Positions 36,088 to 44,158 of a stretch of 64,000 bases of DNA are shown here, piece by piece; positions within the stretch are counted from its first letter, which is position 1; each line of letters opens with the position of its first letter. This DNA comes from Saprospiraceae bacterium (GTDB taxonomy: Bacteria; Bacteroidota; Bacteroidia; Chitinophagales; Saprospiraceae), in the NCBI GenBank assembly GCA_021604865.1, contig BQJU01000018.1, positions 1 through 64,000 on the forward strand, in the 5' to 3' direction. Under the pieces are notes generated by a model that was given only the letters and a program-made list of their open reading frames with translations, was not told the origin of the DNA and did no database searches. Made by a program: the position numbers and the translations under genes.

Positions 36088-36933
36088 CTATGACAATATT
36101 TTTTTAATTTTATTAGATTCCTCAATTAATCGGTAAAAAGTATCGTAATCCTGCTTGATCAACAGGCTTCGGAATCGAGCCAGTTGATTGATGTGTTCAT
36201 CTAATACGTCCAGTACATTATCCCGGTTTTGCCGGAAAATGGGTATCCACATATCCGGAGAGCTTTTGGCCAGACGGACGGTAGAGCTGAACCCTCCACT
36301 GGCCAGTTCAAAAATACGGTCTTCATCTTTTTCCTTAGCCAAAACGGTCAACGCCAACGCAAAAGAACTGATATGGGAAATATGTGATACATAGGCAGAA
36401 TGAATATCGTGTGAATGGCTTTCGAGTTCCACTACCCGCATTGGGATGGATTGGTAGAGGGCCGTTACCTTTTCGATAGCATCCTGATCGCTGAGTTCCA
36501 AATCACAAAATACAGTACATTTATTGTCGAAAAGATGGGGAATAGCCGCTTCCGGACCACTATGTTCCGTGCCTGCCATAGGATGGGTAGCCACAAACCT
36601 GCCGCGTTTGGGATGTTTGACAACCAAATCCAATAACCTGACCTTTGTCGACCCTACGTCCATAATCACCTGTTTATCAACTAAGTCCAGTACTTTAGGT
36701 AGCAAATCCAGCATCGCGTCAACAGGTGTGGCTAACACGATAATATCGGACTTTTGTATCGCTTCTTCCAAGGGTAAATCCTCATCAATCAACCTACGTC
36801 GAATGGCTTTGTCCAGATTGTCCTGCCTGGCATCTACACCAATAATGTGATGGGCGAAACCATTTTCTTTCAGGCTGATGGCCAATGATCCGCCAATAAG
36901 TCCGACTCCTATAATACTGATCTTCATCTTCAT
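36088..36933 (-). CDS. tyrA: Prephenate dehydrogenase
   Basis: This enzyme oxidatively decarboxylates prephenate to 4-hydroxyphenylpyruvate for tyrosine. It is 281 residues, with NAD motif SIIGVGLIGGSLAISL, then DIIVLATPVDAMLDLLP, MDVGSTKVRLLDLV and the substrate region FVATHPMAGTEHSGPEAA. The late SHISHISSFALAL and GGFSSTVRLAKSSPDMW are typical of TyrA. There is no ACT domain, so tyrosine feedback is unlikely at this protein. Its start overlaps the aminotransferase stop by 4 bp (ATGA), implying translational coupling. Confidence 0.95.
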   Translation of the reverse strand: MKMKISIIGVGLIGGSLAISLKENGFAHHIIGVDARQDNLDKAIRRRLIDEDLPLEEAIQKSDIIVLATPVDAMLDLLPKVLDLVDKQVIMDVGSTKVRLLDLVVKHPKRGRFVATHPMAGTEHSGPEAAIPHLFDNKCTVFCDLELSDQDAIEKVTALYQSIPMRVVELESHSHDIHSAYVSHISHISSFALALTVLAKEKDEDRIFELASGGFSSTVRLAKSSPDMWIPIFRQNRDNVLDVLDEHINQLARFRSLLIKQDYDTFYRLIEESNKIKKILS

Positions 36934-38117
36934 TTATTCTCTGATAAATCTTCTAACCTTTTTAAGGCCAATTCAAATTGCGCAACGGGACTGCAAAGGG
37001 AAATCCTGATATAGTTATCACCTTGTGAACCAAATATTCCGCCCGGTGTGATAAATACATGAGTTTTGTACAATACCTCGTCTGCTAGTTCGTAACCGTT
37101 GCGATAACGGTTAGGAATACGTGCCCATATAAACAGACCTACCTGATTCGTATCATAGCGACAATCCAGTCGGTCCATGAGTTCAAAAACTTTAACCCTT
37201 CTCAAGTGGTATTCTTTATTTAATTGTTCATACCAAGATGGAGGATTTTGTAGGGCCTGAATGGCCGCCAATTGAACCGGTTTGTACATGCCGGAATCCA
37301 TGTTGCTCTTAAAACGCAAGATATTTTGCAAATAAGCTGCTTTTCCGACCAGCATACCTACCCGCCAGCCAGCCATATTGTGGGCCTTACTAAGTGAGTT
37401 TAATTCCAGCGCAACATCCATAGCGCCGGGTATACTCAACAAACTTTCGGGCTGGTCATTGAGAATAAAAGCGTAAGGGTTGTCATTACAGATCAGAATT
37501 TGCTTACGGCGGGCAAAATCGATCAAGCGGGCAAAAAAAGCTTTGTTGGCTTTAGCACCAGTAGGCATGTTGGGATAATTAAGCCACATGATTTTCACGC
37601 GACTTAAATCTTCCGCTTCCAGGGCATCCAGATCGGGCAGCCATGCATTGGCCTCATCCAGCAGATATTCCCGTATTCTGGCACCCGTCAGTTGAGCTAC
37701 AGCTCGATAAGCCGGGTATCCTGGGTTGGGAACAAGCACCTCATCACCCGCCTCCAGATAGGTCATGGAAATGTGCATGATGCCTTCTTTGGAGCCAATT
37801 AATGGCAACACTTCCGTTTGTGCTTGCAGGCTTACGCCAAACCAATCCTGATACCACTGCCCCATAGCCGACCTCAATTCCGGCAAACCGGCATAACTTT
37901 GATAGCCATGATTGTCAGGTGTCTGACTCTGTATGGCCAAGGTGTCGATAGTGGCTTGCGAGGGCGGAAGGTCCGGGCTGCCAATACCCAAATTGAGTAC
38001 CTCGTGACCATCAGCTCGCATTTCCGCAATTTCCCTCAACTTCCTGGAAAAGTAGTATTCTTCTATTTCGCCTAGGCGCCCGGCAGGGGCTATAATTGTT
38101 TCATTGATCGTTTCCAT
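36930..38117 (-). CDS. PLP-dependent aminotransferase of the Phe/Tyr operon
   Basis: This is a 395-residue class I/II aminotransferase. Motifs: VLNLGIGSPDLPPSQ, NHGYQSYAGLPELR, VLVPNPGYPAYR, WLNYPNMPTGA, NDNPYAFI and the PLP lysine K244 in SLSKAHNMAGWRVGM. The sequence resembles the LL-diaminopimelate aminotransferase-like group, but its position between pheA and tyrA points to transamination of phenylpyruvate and 4-hydroxyphenylpyruvate (or prephenate). Spacing is 3 bp after pheA, with a 4-bp overlap with tyrA. Confidence 0.92.
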   Translation of the reverse strand: METINETIIAPAGRLGEIEEYYFSRKLREIAEMRADGHEVLNLGIGSPDLPPSQATIDTLAIQSQTPDNHGYQSYAGLPELRSAMGQWYQDWFGVSLQAQTEVLPLIGSKEGIMHISMTYLEAGDEVLVPNPGYPAYRAVAQLTGARIREYLLDEANAWLPDLDALEAEDLSRVKIMWLNYPNMPTGAKANKAFFARLIDFARRKQILICNDNPYAFILNDQPESLLSIPGAMDVALELNSLSKAHNMAGWRVGMLVGKAAYLQNILRFKSNMDSGMYKPVQLAAIQALQNPPSWYEQLNKEYHLRRVKVFELMDRLDCRYDTNQVGLFIWARIPNRYRNGYELADEVLYKTHVFITPGGIFGSQGDNYIRISLCSPVAQFELALKRLEDLSENK

Positions 38118-38120
38118 ATT

Positions 38121-39014
38121 CTATTCATCAAAATGTTCCCCTGTCGGGTAAATGCCGAGAATGTGCAAGTCGTGAGTTAGTGGCTGAATGGCTTCAATGG
38201 CTTGTTGATGCCCAACTTTACCTTCGGTAACAAAATCAAGGAAAAATTGATACTCCCAGGGTTTTCCAATAATGGGAGCCGATTGAATTTTGGTCAGATT
38301 AACATTATAAGCAGCCAATACAGCCAATACTTTGTATAAACTCCCAACTTCGTGATCTACAGAAAAACAGAGGGATACTTTGTTGGCGTCAGGATGTATG
38401 CTGACCTGTTTTGCCCTTTCCAACACCAGAAAGCGGGTATGGTTTTTTTTGTTGGTTTCAATGCCTTCTGCCAGCAATTCCATATCGTATAATGAGGCCG
38501 CCAACGTACTGGCTATTGCACCCACATCCTTCAATTGTTGCTCTTGAATGTTGCGGGCACTTAAGGCTGTATCCACCGTTTCTACCAACCGAATATGTGG
38601 ATGTTTAGCAAAAAAGTCCAAGCATTGTTGAATAGCAATGGGGTGGGAGTGTACTTCTTTTAAATCAGCCAGGCGAGTTCCAGGTAGAGCCATCAGATTT
38701 TGTTTGATGCGCAAATAAGTCTCACCGGTGATGTTTAGCCCCGACTGTTTAAGCAGGTGATAGTTGTGCATCAGGCTACCGGCCAGGGTATTCTCAATGG
38801 CCATCAAACCAATGTCTGTTTCTTCACCTTTTTCTACCATCTTTACCAATTGCTCAAAAGTATGAGCCGGTACAATTTCTAATGTTGCTCCCTGAAAGCA
38901 ATGCCGGGCTGCAATTTCGTGAAAGGCGCCCGAATAACCCTGGATGCATACCCTCAGGGAGCCATTCTCTGTGGCTTCTCCGGTTGTATCACAAGTCGTT
39001 TCTGTCTTGATCAT
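38121..39014 (-). CDS. pheA: Prephenate dehydratase
   Basis: This enzyme converts prephenate to phenylpyruvate. It is 297 residues. The catalytic domain at 20-200 has IQGYSGAFHEIAARHCF, IENTLAGSLMHNY and the essential TRF motif (193-195 in NHTRFLVLER). An ACT domain spans about 210-290 (VGSLYKVLAVLAAYNVNLTKIQSAPIIGKPWEYQFFLDF). The Phe-binding ESRP motif of other PheA proteins reads QSAP here, so feedback may be weak or altered; transcription attenuation upstream could be the main control. It is the first structural gene of the operon, 25 bp after terminator 2 of the leader. The start ATG at 39014 is the only good one. Confidence 0.95.
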   Translation of the reverse strand: MIKTETTCDTTGEATENGSLRVCIQGYSGAFHEIAARHCFQGATLEIVPAHTFEQLVKMVEKGEETDIGLMAIENTLAGSLMHNYHLLKQSGLNITGETYLRIKQNLMALPGTRLADLKEVHSHPIAIQQCLDFFAKHPHIRLVETVDTALSARNIQEQQLKDVGAIASTLAASLYDMELLAEGIETNKKNHTRFLVLERAKQVSIHPDANKVSLCFSVDHEVGSLYKVLAVLAAYNVNLTKIQSAPIIGKPWEYQFFLDFVTEGKVGHQQAIEAIQPLTHDLHILGIYPTGEHFDE

Positions 39015-39038
39015 TTTATTACTATTTCAATAAAGGTC

Positions 39039-39068
39039 AAAAAAAAAGTCCCGTTGTAGCGGGACTTT
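39039..39068 (-). terminator. Attenuator terminator 2 (proximal to pheA)
   Basis: On the minus strand AAAGTCCCG (39068-39060) pairs with CGGGACTTT (39053-39045), a 9-bp stem with a 6-nt loop, followed by nine T. Its 5' arm AAAGTCCC can instead pair with GGGGCTTT (39106-39099), the 8 nt just after the leader peptide 2 stop. That is the expected antiterminator. Confidence 0.9.
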
Positions 39069-39107
39069 CTATATCTGATAATCTTTTATCAATACGGTAA
39101 AGCCCCT

Positions 39108-39167
39108 TTATGGGTATCCATAAAAAAAGTAAAAAAAGAAATAAGTGGTGGCTTGGTTCGTATTCAT
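39108..39167 (-). CDS. Phe/Tyr leader peptide 2
   Basis: This is a 19-codon frame, MNTNQATTYFFFYFFYGYP, with nine Phe/Tyr residues in the last eleven. It ends one base before the antiterminator strand and 40 bp before terminator 2. The end of the frame folds as TATGG-nnnn-CCATA (39109-39122), as in leader peptide 1. Ribosome stalling at UUU/UUC/UAU/UAC when charged tRNA-Phe or tRNA-Tyr is scarce would leave GGGGCTTT free and prevent termination. Its length, composition and position match classical pheL-type attenuation. There is no Shine-Dalgarno sequence, as usual for Bacteroidota. Confidence 0.9.
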   Translation of the reverse strand: MNTNQATTYFFFYFFYGYP

Positions 39168-39185
39168 GATTACTTGGTTACAGGC

Positions 39186-39212
39186 AAAAAAAAAGTCCCG
39201 TTCAACGGGACT
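39186..39212 (-). terminator. Attenuator terminator 1 (distal)
   Basis: On the minus strand AGTCCCG (39212-39206) pairs with CGGGACT (39200-39194), loop TTGAA, followed by nine T. The stem is identical to terminator 2. A possible antiterminator is GTTCAA (39235-39240), which is complementary to TTGAAC spanning the loop. Confidence 0.88.
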
Positions 39213-39256
39213 CCCAAATTTATCTTTCAATCAATTGAACAAAATTCAGCAGGCCC

Positions 39257-39316
39257 TTATGGTTGACCATAAAAGTAAAAGCTGAAAAAATAAAAATGAT
39301 CCAATTGATGTTTCAT
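39257..39316 (-). CDS. Phe/Tyr leader peptide 1
   Basis: This is a 19-codon frame, MKHQLDHFYFFSFYFYGQP, with eight Phe/Tyr codons. It has the same length, the same YGxP end and the same terminal TATGG/CCATA hairpin (39258-39271) as leader peptide 2. It starts about 12-14 nt after the predicted transcription start and is followed 44 bp later by terminator 1. The parallel layout indicates that the two attenuator units arose by duplication. Confidence 0.88.
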   Translation of the reverse strand: MKHQLDHFYFFSFYFYGQP

Positions 39317-39335
39317 TTCAAAATATTAATTAGTA

Positions 39336-39367
39336 CAAACCTAGGTATTTATTTTTTGCTTCACAAA
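39336..39367 (-). promoter_or_regulatory. Bacteroidota-type promoter of the Phe/Tyr operon
   Basis: On the minus strand TTTG (39367-39364) is followed after exactly 20 bp by TAGGTTTG (39343-39336). This matches the -33 TTTG and -7 TAnnTTTG consensus of the Bacteroidota housekeeping sigma factor. Transcription would start near 39329, just before leader peptide 1. Confidence 0.85.
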
Positions 39368-39390
39368 TATTTGGCGATAATTTTTGTTAA

Positions 39391-39414
39391 GGGCCTAACT
39401 TTAAAGTTAGGCCC
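39391..39414. terminator. Palindromic terminator after the 39446 gene
   Basis: A perfect 24-bp palindrome (GGGCCTAACTTT then its complement) lies 31 bp after the stop of the T9SS gene. It is followed on the minus strand by TTAACAAAAATT. It separates that gene from the Phe/Tyr promoter. Confidence 0.75.
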
Positions 39415-39445
39415 TTAATTGCACCCATTGCAAAATCAAATGTGA

Positions 39446-41383
39446 TTACTCCACAATCATCTTCACAGCCGTAACCTGCTCATCAGTGCGCAATTGCAGG
39501 AAATAGGCACCTTGCGGCAAATGATCGAGGTCAAGCTCCTGTCGGTGTTGTCCCGCACTCACTTGATTGGCCTGGAATAACTGGGCCACCTGTTGACCGG
39601 TCAGGTTGTACAGTGCAATATTGACGGAGGAACGGTTTTCCAATTCAAAATCTATTTGTAAATGACCACTAGTTGGATTTGGCGTTGCCTTAAATTTGAG
39701 AACTTCAGGTTTAACCGGGTCTTCTGTTTGGACTACACCAAATATATCAGTTGGCAGTTTTACATGATTGATGGTACTGGTAGCTGCGTCATCCATATCG
39801 CCACGAGTAACAAGGCCTGGTTTGAAATCTTGCTGATAGATCAGGTTAATTTCTGTGCCAATGCTTGGAGTGATAACAGGAAAAACAGCCTCAATAAACG
39901 GAATGAAATCCGGTTCGAGGATAACATCTGTATTGATGACATCATAAGGATCGGTCCAGGTTTCTCCACCATCCGTAGAGGAAGTCATATAGATATGACG
40001 ATAATGTTGCGCATCATCCGGATCGAAGAAATCTTCTGTTTCCATAACCATCGTATAGGCTAGATAGATATTGTTATCGGCATCGACACCTGCAGAAGGA
40101 AATCCTGTCAGCGAAACAAAATAAAGGGCAATATTGGCTATGCCATCTATATCCAGGATATCATTGCCATTTAGATCCAGCACATCAACGACTGTACGAA
40201 TGGAATCAGCACCATGGGTTTCATTCCAATAGGCCATTCCACTAGTGCCAGGATAATAAGTCCAACCAGCATCACCCAGATCAACATCCCTTACATACAT
40301 CTCTCCATAAAAGGCATGTACCATGCCATTGTTATCAACTAATACATTCCCGGCATTATCGGAAGTAAAGATCGCCATGGAATCCGGAGCCAGGGTATCT
40401 TGAGGGAGTTCTTCATAGGTATATCCAGTATTAACGACATATTTTTCTAACGGGAAATCATGGACAATTGTCGTTTCCCAGGTATCACCATTATCAGTGG
40501 ATTTGGCCACAACAATATCATTCCATTGACTGAATAATCCAATGGCGACGGTATTGCCCCGAGCACTGATAGAATAGGAGTCGGCATTTTGTATTTCATT
40601 CATTCTGGTACTATCCAATCCAGGTATGACGGCATCGGTAATATCCCAGGTTTCTCCGCCATCTTGTGAGCGGTAATACAACAGATGTGCGTCAACACCT
40701 TCATAGGTTACTCCTCCATTTGCTATGGGCGTGGCCACCGCAATGACATGGAAACTTTCTCCATCAGATCCTCCGGTAGCCATTCTTGGCCAAACTGCTC
40801 CAAATGGAGTGGCAGTAGGGATGTCACTCTCCGTCCAATCGACTTCTCCGGTTGCTCTTCTTAGGAAATGCAGGCGATATTCCGGCGAATTAAATACGTG
40901 AGAAACGATCAGCTCGTCCCCTGAATTGGTGAGGCCATGATTGGGCCAACCTGTGCGCACACCGGCTTCCAGGCGTTCGGAAGGAACGGTTCCCCAGGAA
41001 GCGCCATCAAAAATGTTATACCCTGTCCCTCTTTCGGTATAAGCGGTAGGGGTATAGCCTTGAGTCCAGGTGCCATAAAGGGTACCGTCTGGGCTTTGTG
41101 TCAAGCGGTTGCAGGCAGAATAATTGGTCTGTAAATCGTAAACAGTTTGTCCGATAACCGTTTCAGTGAGTGGACCGCGAAATTGAACGCCATTGGAAAT
41201 TGGCGTAAAATCATGTAGCGGACCATTAATTTCCTGGGTGTTTAAGCCCGTTTCATTGGAAGGTGTCATTGGCGCTGCTTGCATCAGTCCCGGTTTTTTT
41301 TGAATCCGGTTAGCCTGAGCTAGAGCAGACAAGCCACAGCAAGTAATTAATGCAATCAGAAATAAGGGTTTAAATAACTTCAT
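39446..41383 (-). CDS. T9SS-secreted sialidase/BNR-like protein
   Basis: This is a 645-residue protein from the ATG at 41383 (signal MKLFKPLFLIALITCCGLSALAQ); the frame upstream to 41437 is not needed. The body has BNR/Asp-box-type repeats typical of beta-propellers (SQDGGETWDITDA, STDNGDTWETTIV, STDGGETWTDPYDV). The end is a type A sorting domain: FKATPNPTSGHLQIDFELENRSSVNIALYNLTGQQVAQL...GAYFLQLRTDEQVTAVKMIVE in outline, which directs export by the type IX system and attachment or release by PorU. Asp boxes do not prove sialidase activity. Its signal peptide is nearly identical to that of the 41729 protein. Confidence 0.88.
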   Translation of the reverse strand: MKLFKPLFLIALITCCGLSALAQANRIQKKPGLMQAAPMTPSNETGLNTQEINGPLHDFTPISNGVQFRGPLTETVIGQTVYDLQTNYSACNRLTQSPDGTLYGTWTQGYTPTAYTERGTGYNIFDGASWGTVPSERLEAGVRTGWPNHGLTNSGDELIVSHVFNSPEYRLHFLRRATGEVDWTESDIPTATPFGAVWPRMATGGSDGESFHVIAVATPIANGGVTYEGVDAHLLYYRSQDGGETWDITDAVIPGLDSTRMNEIQNADSYSISARGNTVAIGLFSQWNDIVVAKSTDNGDTWETTIVHDFPLEKYVVNTGYTYEELPQDTLAPDSMAIFTSDNAGNVLVDNNGMVHAFYGEMYVRDVDLGDAGWTYYPGTSGMAYWNETHGADSIRTVVDVLDLNGNDILDIDGIANIALYFVSLTGFPSAGVDADNNIYLAYTMVMETEDFFDPDDAQHYRHIYMTSSTDGGETWTDPYDVINTDVILEPDFIPFIEAVFPVITPSIGTEINLIYQQDFKPGLVTRGDMDDAATSTINHVKLPTDIFGVVQTEDPVKPEVLKFKATPNPTSGHLQIDFELENRSSVNIALYNLTGQQVAQLFQANQVSAGQHRQELDLDHLPQGAYFLQLRTDEQVTAVKMIVE

Positions 41384-41636
41384 GAAAAGCGGTTTATGTG
41401 AAATAATAGAAATTGAAAACATAGACAATGGGGACATTTGGGGAAAGTGGTATAAGGCAGGAACATACCGTTACACTTCCAAATGACTCCGGAGTCTTTT
41501 TCAATTACTAATCCGCTTTGATATCTAGAAAGGAATTCAAAATAATGAGACCTACTAATCCGCATCTAAAATACAGATTATTGGAGAATACCCAAAAGAA
41601 AGGAAACTAATTGTATAGTATCTTGCAGGGATGCCT

Positions 41637-41676
41637 ATATAAAAAACCGATATCAAATTGCTTCGATATCGGTTTT
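41637..41676 (-). terminator. Intrinsic terminator of the 41729 gene
   Basis: AAAACCGATATC (41643-41654) pairs with GATATCGGTTTT (41665-41676), loop AAATTGCTTC, and the minus-strand T run is at 41641-41646. The same loop occurs in the terminator at 44057-44097. The rest of the gap 41384-41728 holds only upstream sequence of the 41383 start. Confidence 0.8.
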
Positions 41677-41728
41677 CCATTTATAGTTGACAACGCCAAC
41701 AGTTCAGAGGTGATTTCGTTTTTTACAA

Positions 41729-43777
41729 TTATTTCACCATCAACTTGGTCGTTGCAATCTTGCTAGCCGTTTGCAGACGCACTACATAAGTGCCTGTTGC
41801 TAAGCCATTCAGGTCAACCAATTTGGCATGAACACCGGCACTGTAATTGGCACGGTCAATGCTCAACACTTTTCTACCCATCATATCAAACAGGTCGATA
41901 GTTAATGGAGTTGCTTCCAGCAGATTGAAGTCGATGAATACCTGGTCGCTGGATGGATTTGGTGAAACTTTCAGGCTGTTGTCTACCAGGAAAGGATTTT
42001 CTGTTTTTACAACAGTGCCCCGCTCAATAAATTCACTTTCATCAAAACCGGCGCCAGACAGATAGTAGAAATAGATGGGAGCATCATCATTTTCGATGTC
42101 AGTAGGAATACCATAAGTAATCGGCAATTCAAAGTCAAAATTGGTGCCATTGTCCTTTACAACGGGTGACAAATGATGGAAGTAACCAATGGTAGCCACA
42201 TCTGTAAATTCAAAATCATCAAAGGTTGTACCGGGAGACCACCCTAAGTTTTTAATTTTCGCAACATAACCATCAGATAAACGATATCCATGTGTCCAAA
42301 TATCCGGATTCCTATTGATATTATCGGCCTCGTCTGGATTGGGGTAATAAGTCATGGCATAGGAAAAGAAGGTATACGCTCCATCCGGGGTGCGCCCTGC
42401 CTGAGGACGGGAATCAATGCTTCCTGTGGCCGTACCAAGGTCCGCATCTTCATTATAATAGCCTGCAATGCGGTAGTGTTCCCAATTTTCACCATCGGTG
42501 ATGAAATGAAACATCTCGTCGGTAAAAGGACCTACCCATACAAACCCAAACTCGTCTTCATTGGTCGCAATGCTAGAGCTGGAAGCCATTTGGGCAAAAA
42601 TATGCAATTGGCCGTTGCCATCAACAGTCATATCATACAGACTCATAAAGGGAATCTGCGGAGAACCTGAACCAATGCTATCAGAGGTACCATCTCCATT
42701 TGCATCTACAGGAATGGTATAAGCAATCAGGCTATCCATTTGTTGCCATTGAACCCTTGGTTGTTTTACCCAATTATCACCACCATCAGTTGTTTTCCAG
42801 ATAATGGGCTTAAAACTTGGGAGTTCCGTATTGTCATCGGCATCAACGCCTTGCATTACCGCATAACCTGTCAACCCATCAGGTGCAAATTCGATATTGG
42901 GATTTACCGAGATAGAGTCGATGCTATTGTTATAATTTAGGGGCAATTCGATAGAAGTACGATCAAAAGCATCCGTTCCGGCATTGTACTCCAGTTTCGA
43001 AATCACCATAGGATTGTATAGCTGATGAGTCAATCCTTCTTCTCTACGATAATTGGCATACCATAAAGAACCATCAGTGTTGTAGACTAATCCCAACGGG
43101 ATATAAGCATTGGTATCGGAAAGAGAGTAATAATCCTCTGTTGCATTATTGCCACTCAGGTCAGAAGAACCAACAAATTCCCAACCCCATCCATTGCCAA
43201 AAACTGGGTCATTCCAAAGACCGGCTCCAATAGTAACAAACCGGGCATTTGCCGGGTCAACATTACCAGGAGGATTGTAAATAGATCCACTTGGATATCG
43301 GTTGCCATTGATGGTAATTCCATCGGCAGTCATCAGAGAAGGGGTAATTTGTTTATTCGTAGTATCCCAGGTCATACCACCATCTGTAGATACATCAAAA
43401 CTTATGATCCCACTTCCCCCAGGGGCACCAACATTTTGGCGGTGTGCAAAAACCATGGCGTTGAGTTCCGAATTGTAAGTCAGGGTATTTTGCCCTTCAA
43501 TGAGTGCGGAGAATACATTGAAAGATGATCCTAATGGAATACTGTATGGATCATCGGTGCGGTAGCTCAGATTTTCAGCATGTGGGTTGAATGGATTCGT
43601 AACCTGAAGCGCAGGTTCAGTACCTGGTATATCCGGATTAGCTTTCATTCCGATTTTGACCTTCTTTTTTTGTGTAAATGTTCTTTCTGCTTTTCTGGAT
43701 GCATCTGATTGAGCCATCCCAGACAAACCAAGGCATGTAATTAACGCGATCAAAAATAAGGGTTTAAATAACTTCAT
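41729..43777 (-). CDS. T9SS-secreted BNR-repeat protein, paralogue A
   Basis: This is a 682-residue exported protein (signal MKLFKPLFLIALITCLGLSGMAQ). It contains Asp-box-like segments (STDGGMTWDTTNK, TTDGGDNWVKQPRVQW) and long stretches shared almost word for word with the 44159 product (YRTDDP.SIPLGSSFNVFS, DGLTGYAV.QGVDADDN, SRPQAGRTPDG). The C-terminal sorting domain starts LKVSPNPSSDQVFIDF and ends GTYVVRLQ then IATTKLMVK. The signal peptide matches that of the 39446 protein rather than its own paralogue. The substrate is unknown; a surface or secreted propeller is likely. Confidence 0.88.
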   Translation of the reverse strand: MKLFKPLFLIALITCLGLSGMAQSDASRKAERTFTQKKKVKIGMKANPDIPGTEPALQVTNPFNPHAENLSYRTDDPYSIPLGSSFNVFSALIEGQNTLTYNSELNAMVFAHRQNVGAPGGSGIISFDVSTDGGMTWDTTNKQITPSLMTADGITINGNRYPSGSIYNPPGNVDPANARFVTIGAGLWNDPVFGNGWGWEFVGSSDLSGNNATEDYYSLSDTNAYIPLGLVYNTDGSLWYANYRREEGLTHQLYNPMVISKLEYNAGTDAFDRTSIELPLNYNNSIDSISVNPNIEFAPDGLTGYAVMQGVDADDNTELPSFKPIIWKTTDGGDNWVKQPRVQWQQMDSLIAYTIPVDANGDGTSDSIGSGSPQIPFMSLYDMTVDGNGQLHIFAQMASSSSIATNEDEFGFVWVGPFTDEMFHFITDGENWEHYRIAGYYNEDADLGTATGSIDSRPQAGRTPDGAYTFFSYAMTYYPNPDEADNINRNPDIWTHGYRLSDGYVAKIKNLGWSPGTTFDDFEFTDVATIGYFHHLSPVVKDNGTNFDFELPITYGIPTDIENDDAPIYFYYLSGAGFDESEFIERGTVVKTENPFLVDNSLKVSPNPSSDQVFIDFNLLEATPLTIDLFDMMGRKVLSIDRANYSAGVHAKLVDLNGLATGTYVVRLQTASKIATTKLMVK

Positions 43778-44056
43778 AAAAAGCGGTTTATGTGAAATAA
43801 TTAGAAATTGAAGATTTTGCTAAAGAACAAGTTTAGAGGCAACAGTAAGCAGTATGGGGCAGGGTGGCACCATTACGACCTCCAAATTATTCCAGAGCGT
43901 TTTTCAAATACTAATCCGCTTTAATCTTAGGAAAGGTAGTTATACTAATGAGGGTGAAGCTGATAAACAACTTCTTTAAAATCCGGCCCAAAAATACTGA
44001 TTATTGGGGAATCCTCAAAACAAAGCATGGCTATTGTATGGTAGCTTACAGACTGG

Positions 44057-44097
44057 AAAAATAAAAACCGGTATCAAATTGCTTCGATACCGGTTTT
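44057..44097 (-). terminator. Intrinsic terminator of the 44159 gene
   Basis: AAAACCGGTATC (44064-44075) pairs with GATACCGGTTTT (44086-44097), with the same AAATTGCTTC loop as the 41637 terminator and a compensated stem change (AT to GC pair). The rest of 43778-44158 is upstream sequence of the 43777 start. It shares AGCGGTTTATGTGAAATAAT with the region before 41383. Confidence 0.8.
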
Positions 44098-44158
44098 GTT
44101 ATATGCTAGTCAGCTTTTAATATTAAATATTGAAGATGACTACGATTTTTTGCATTAA

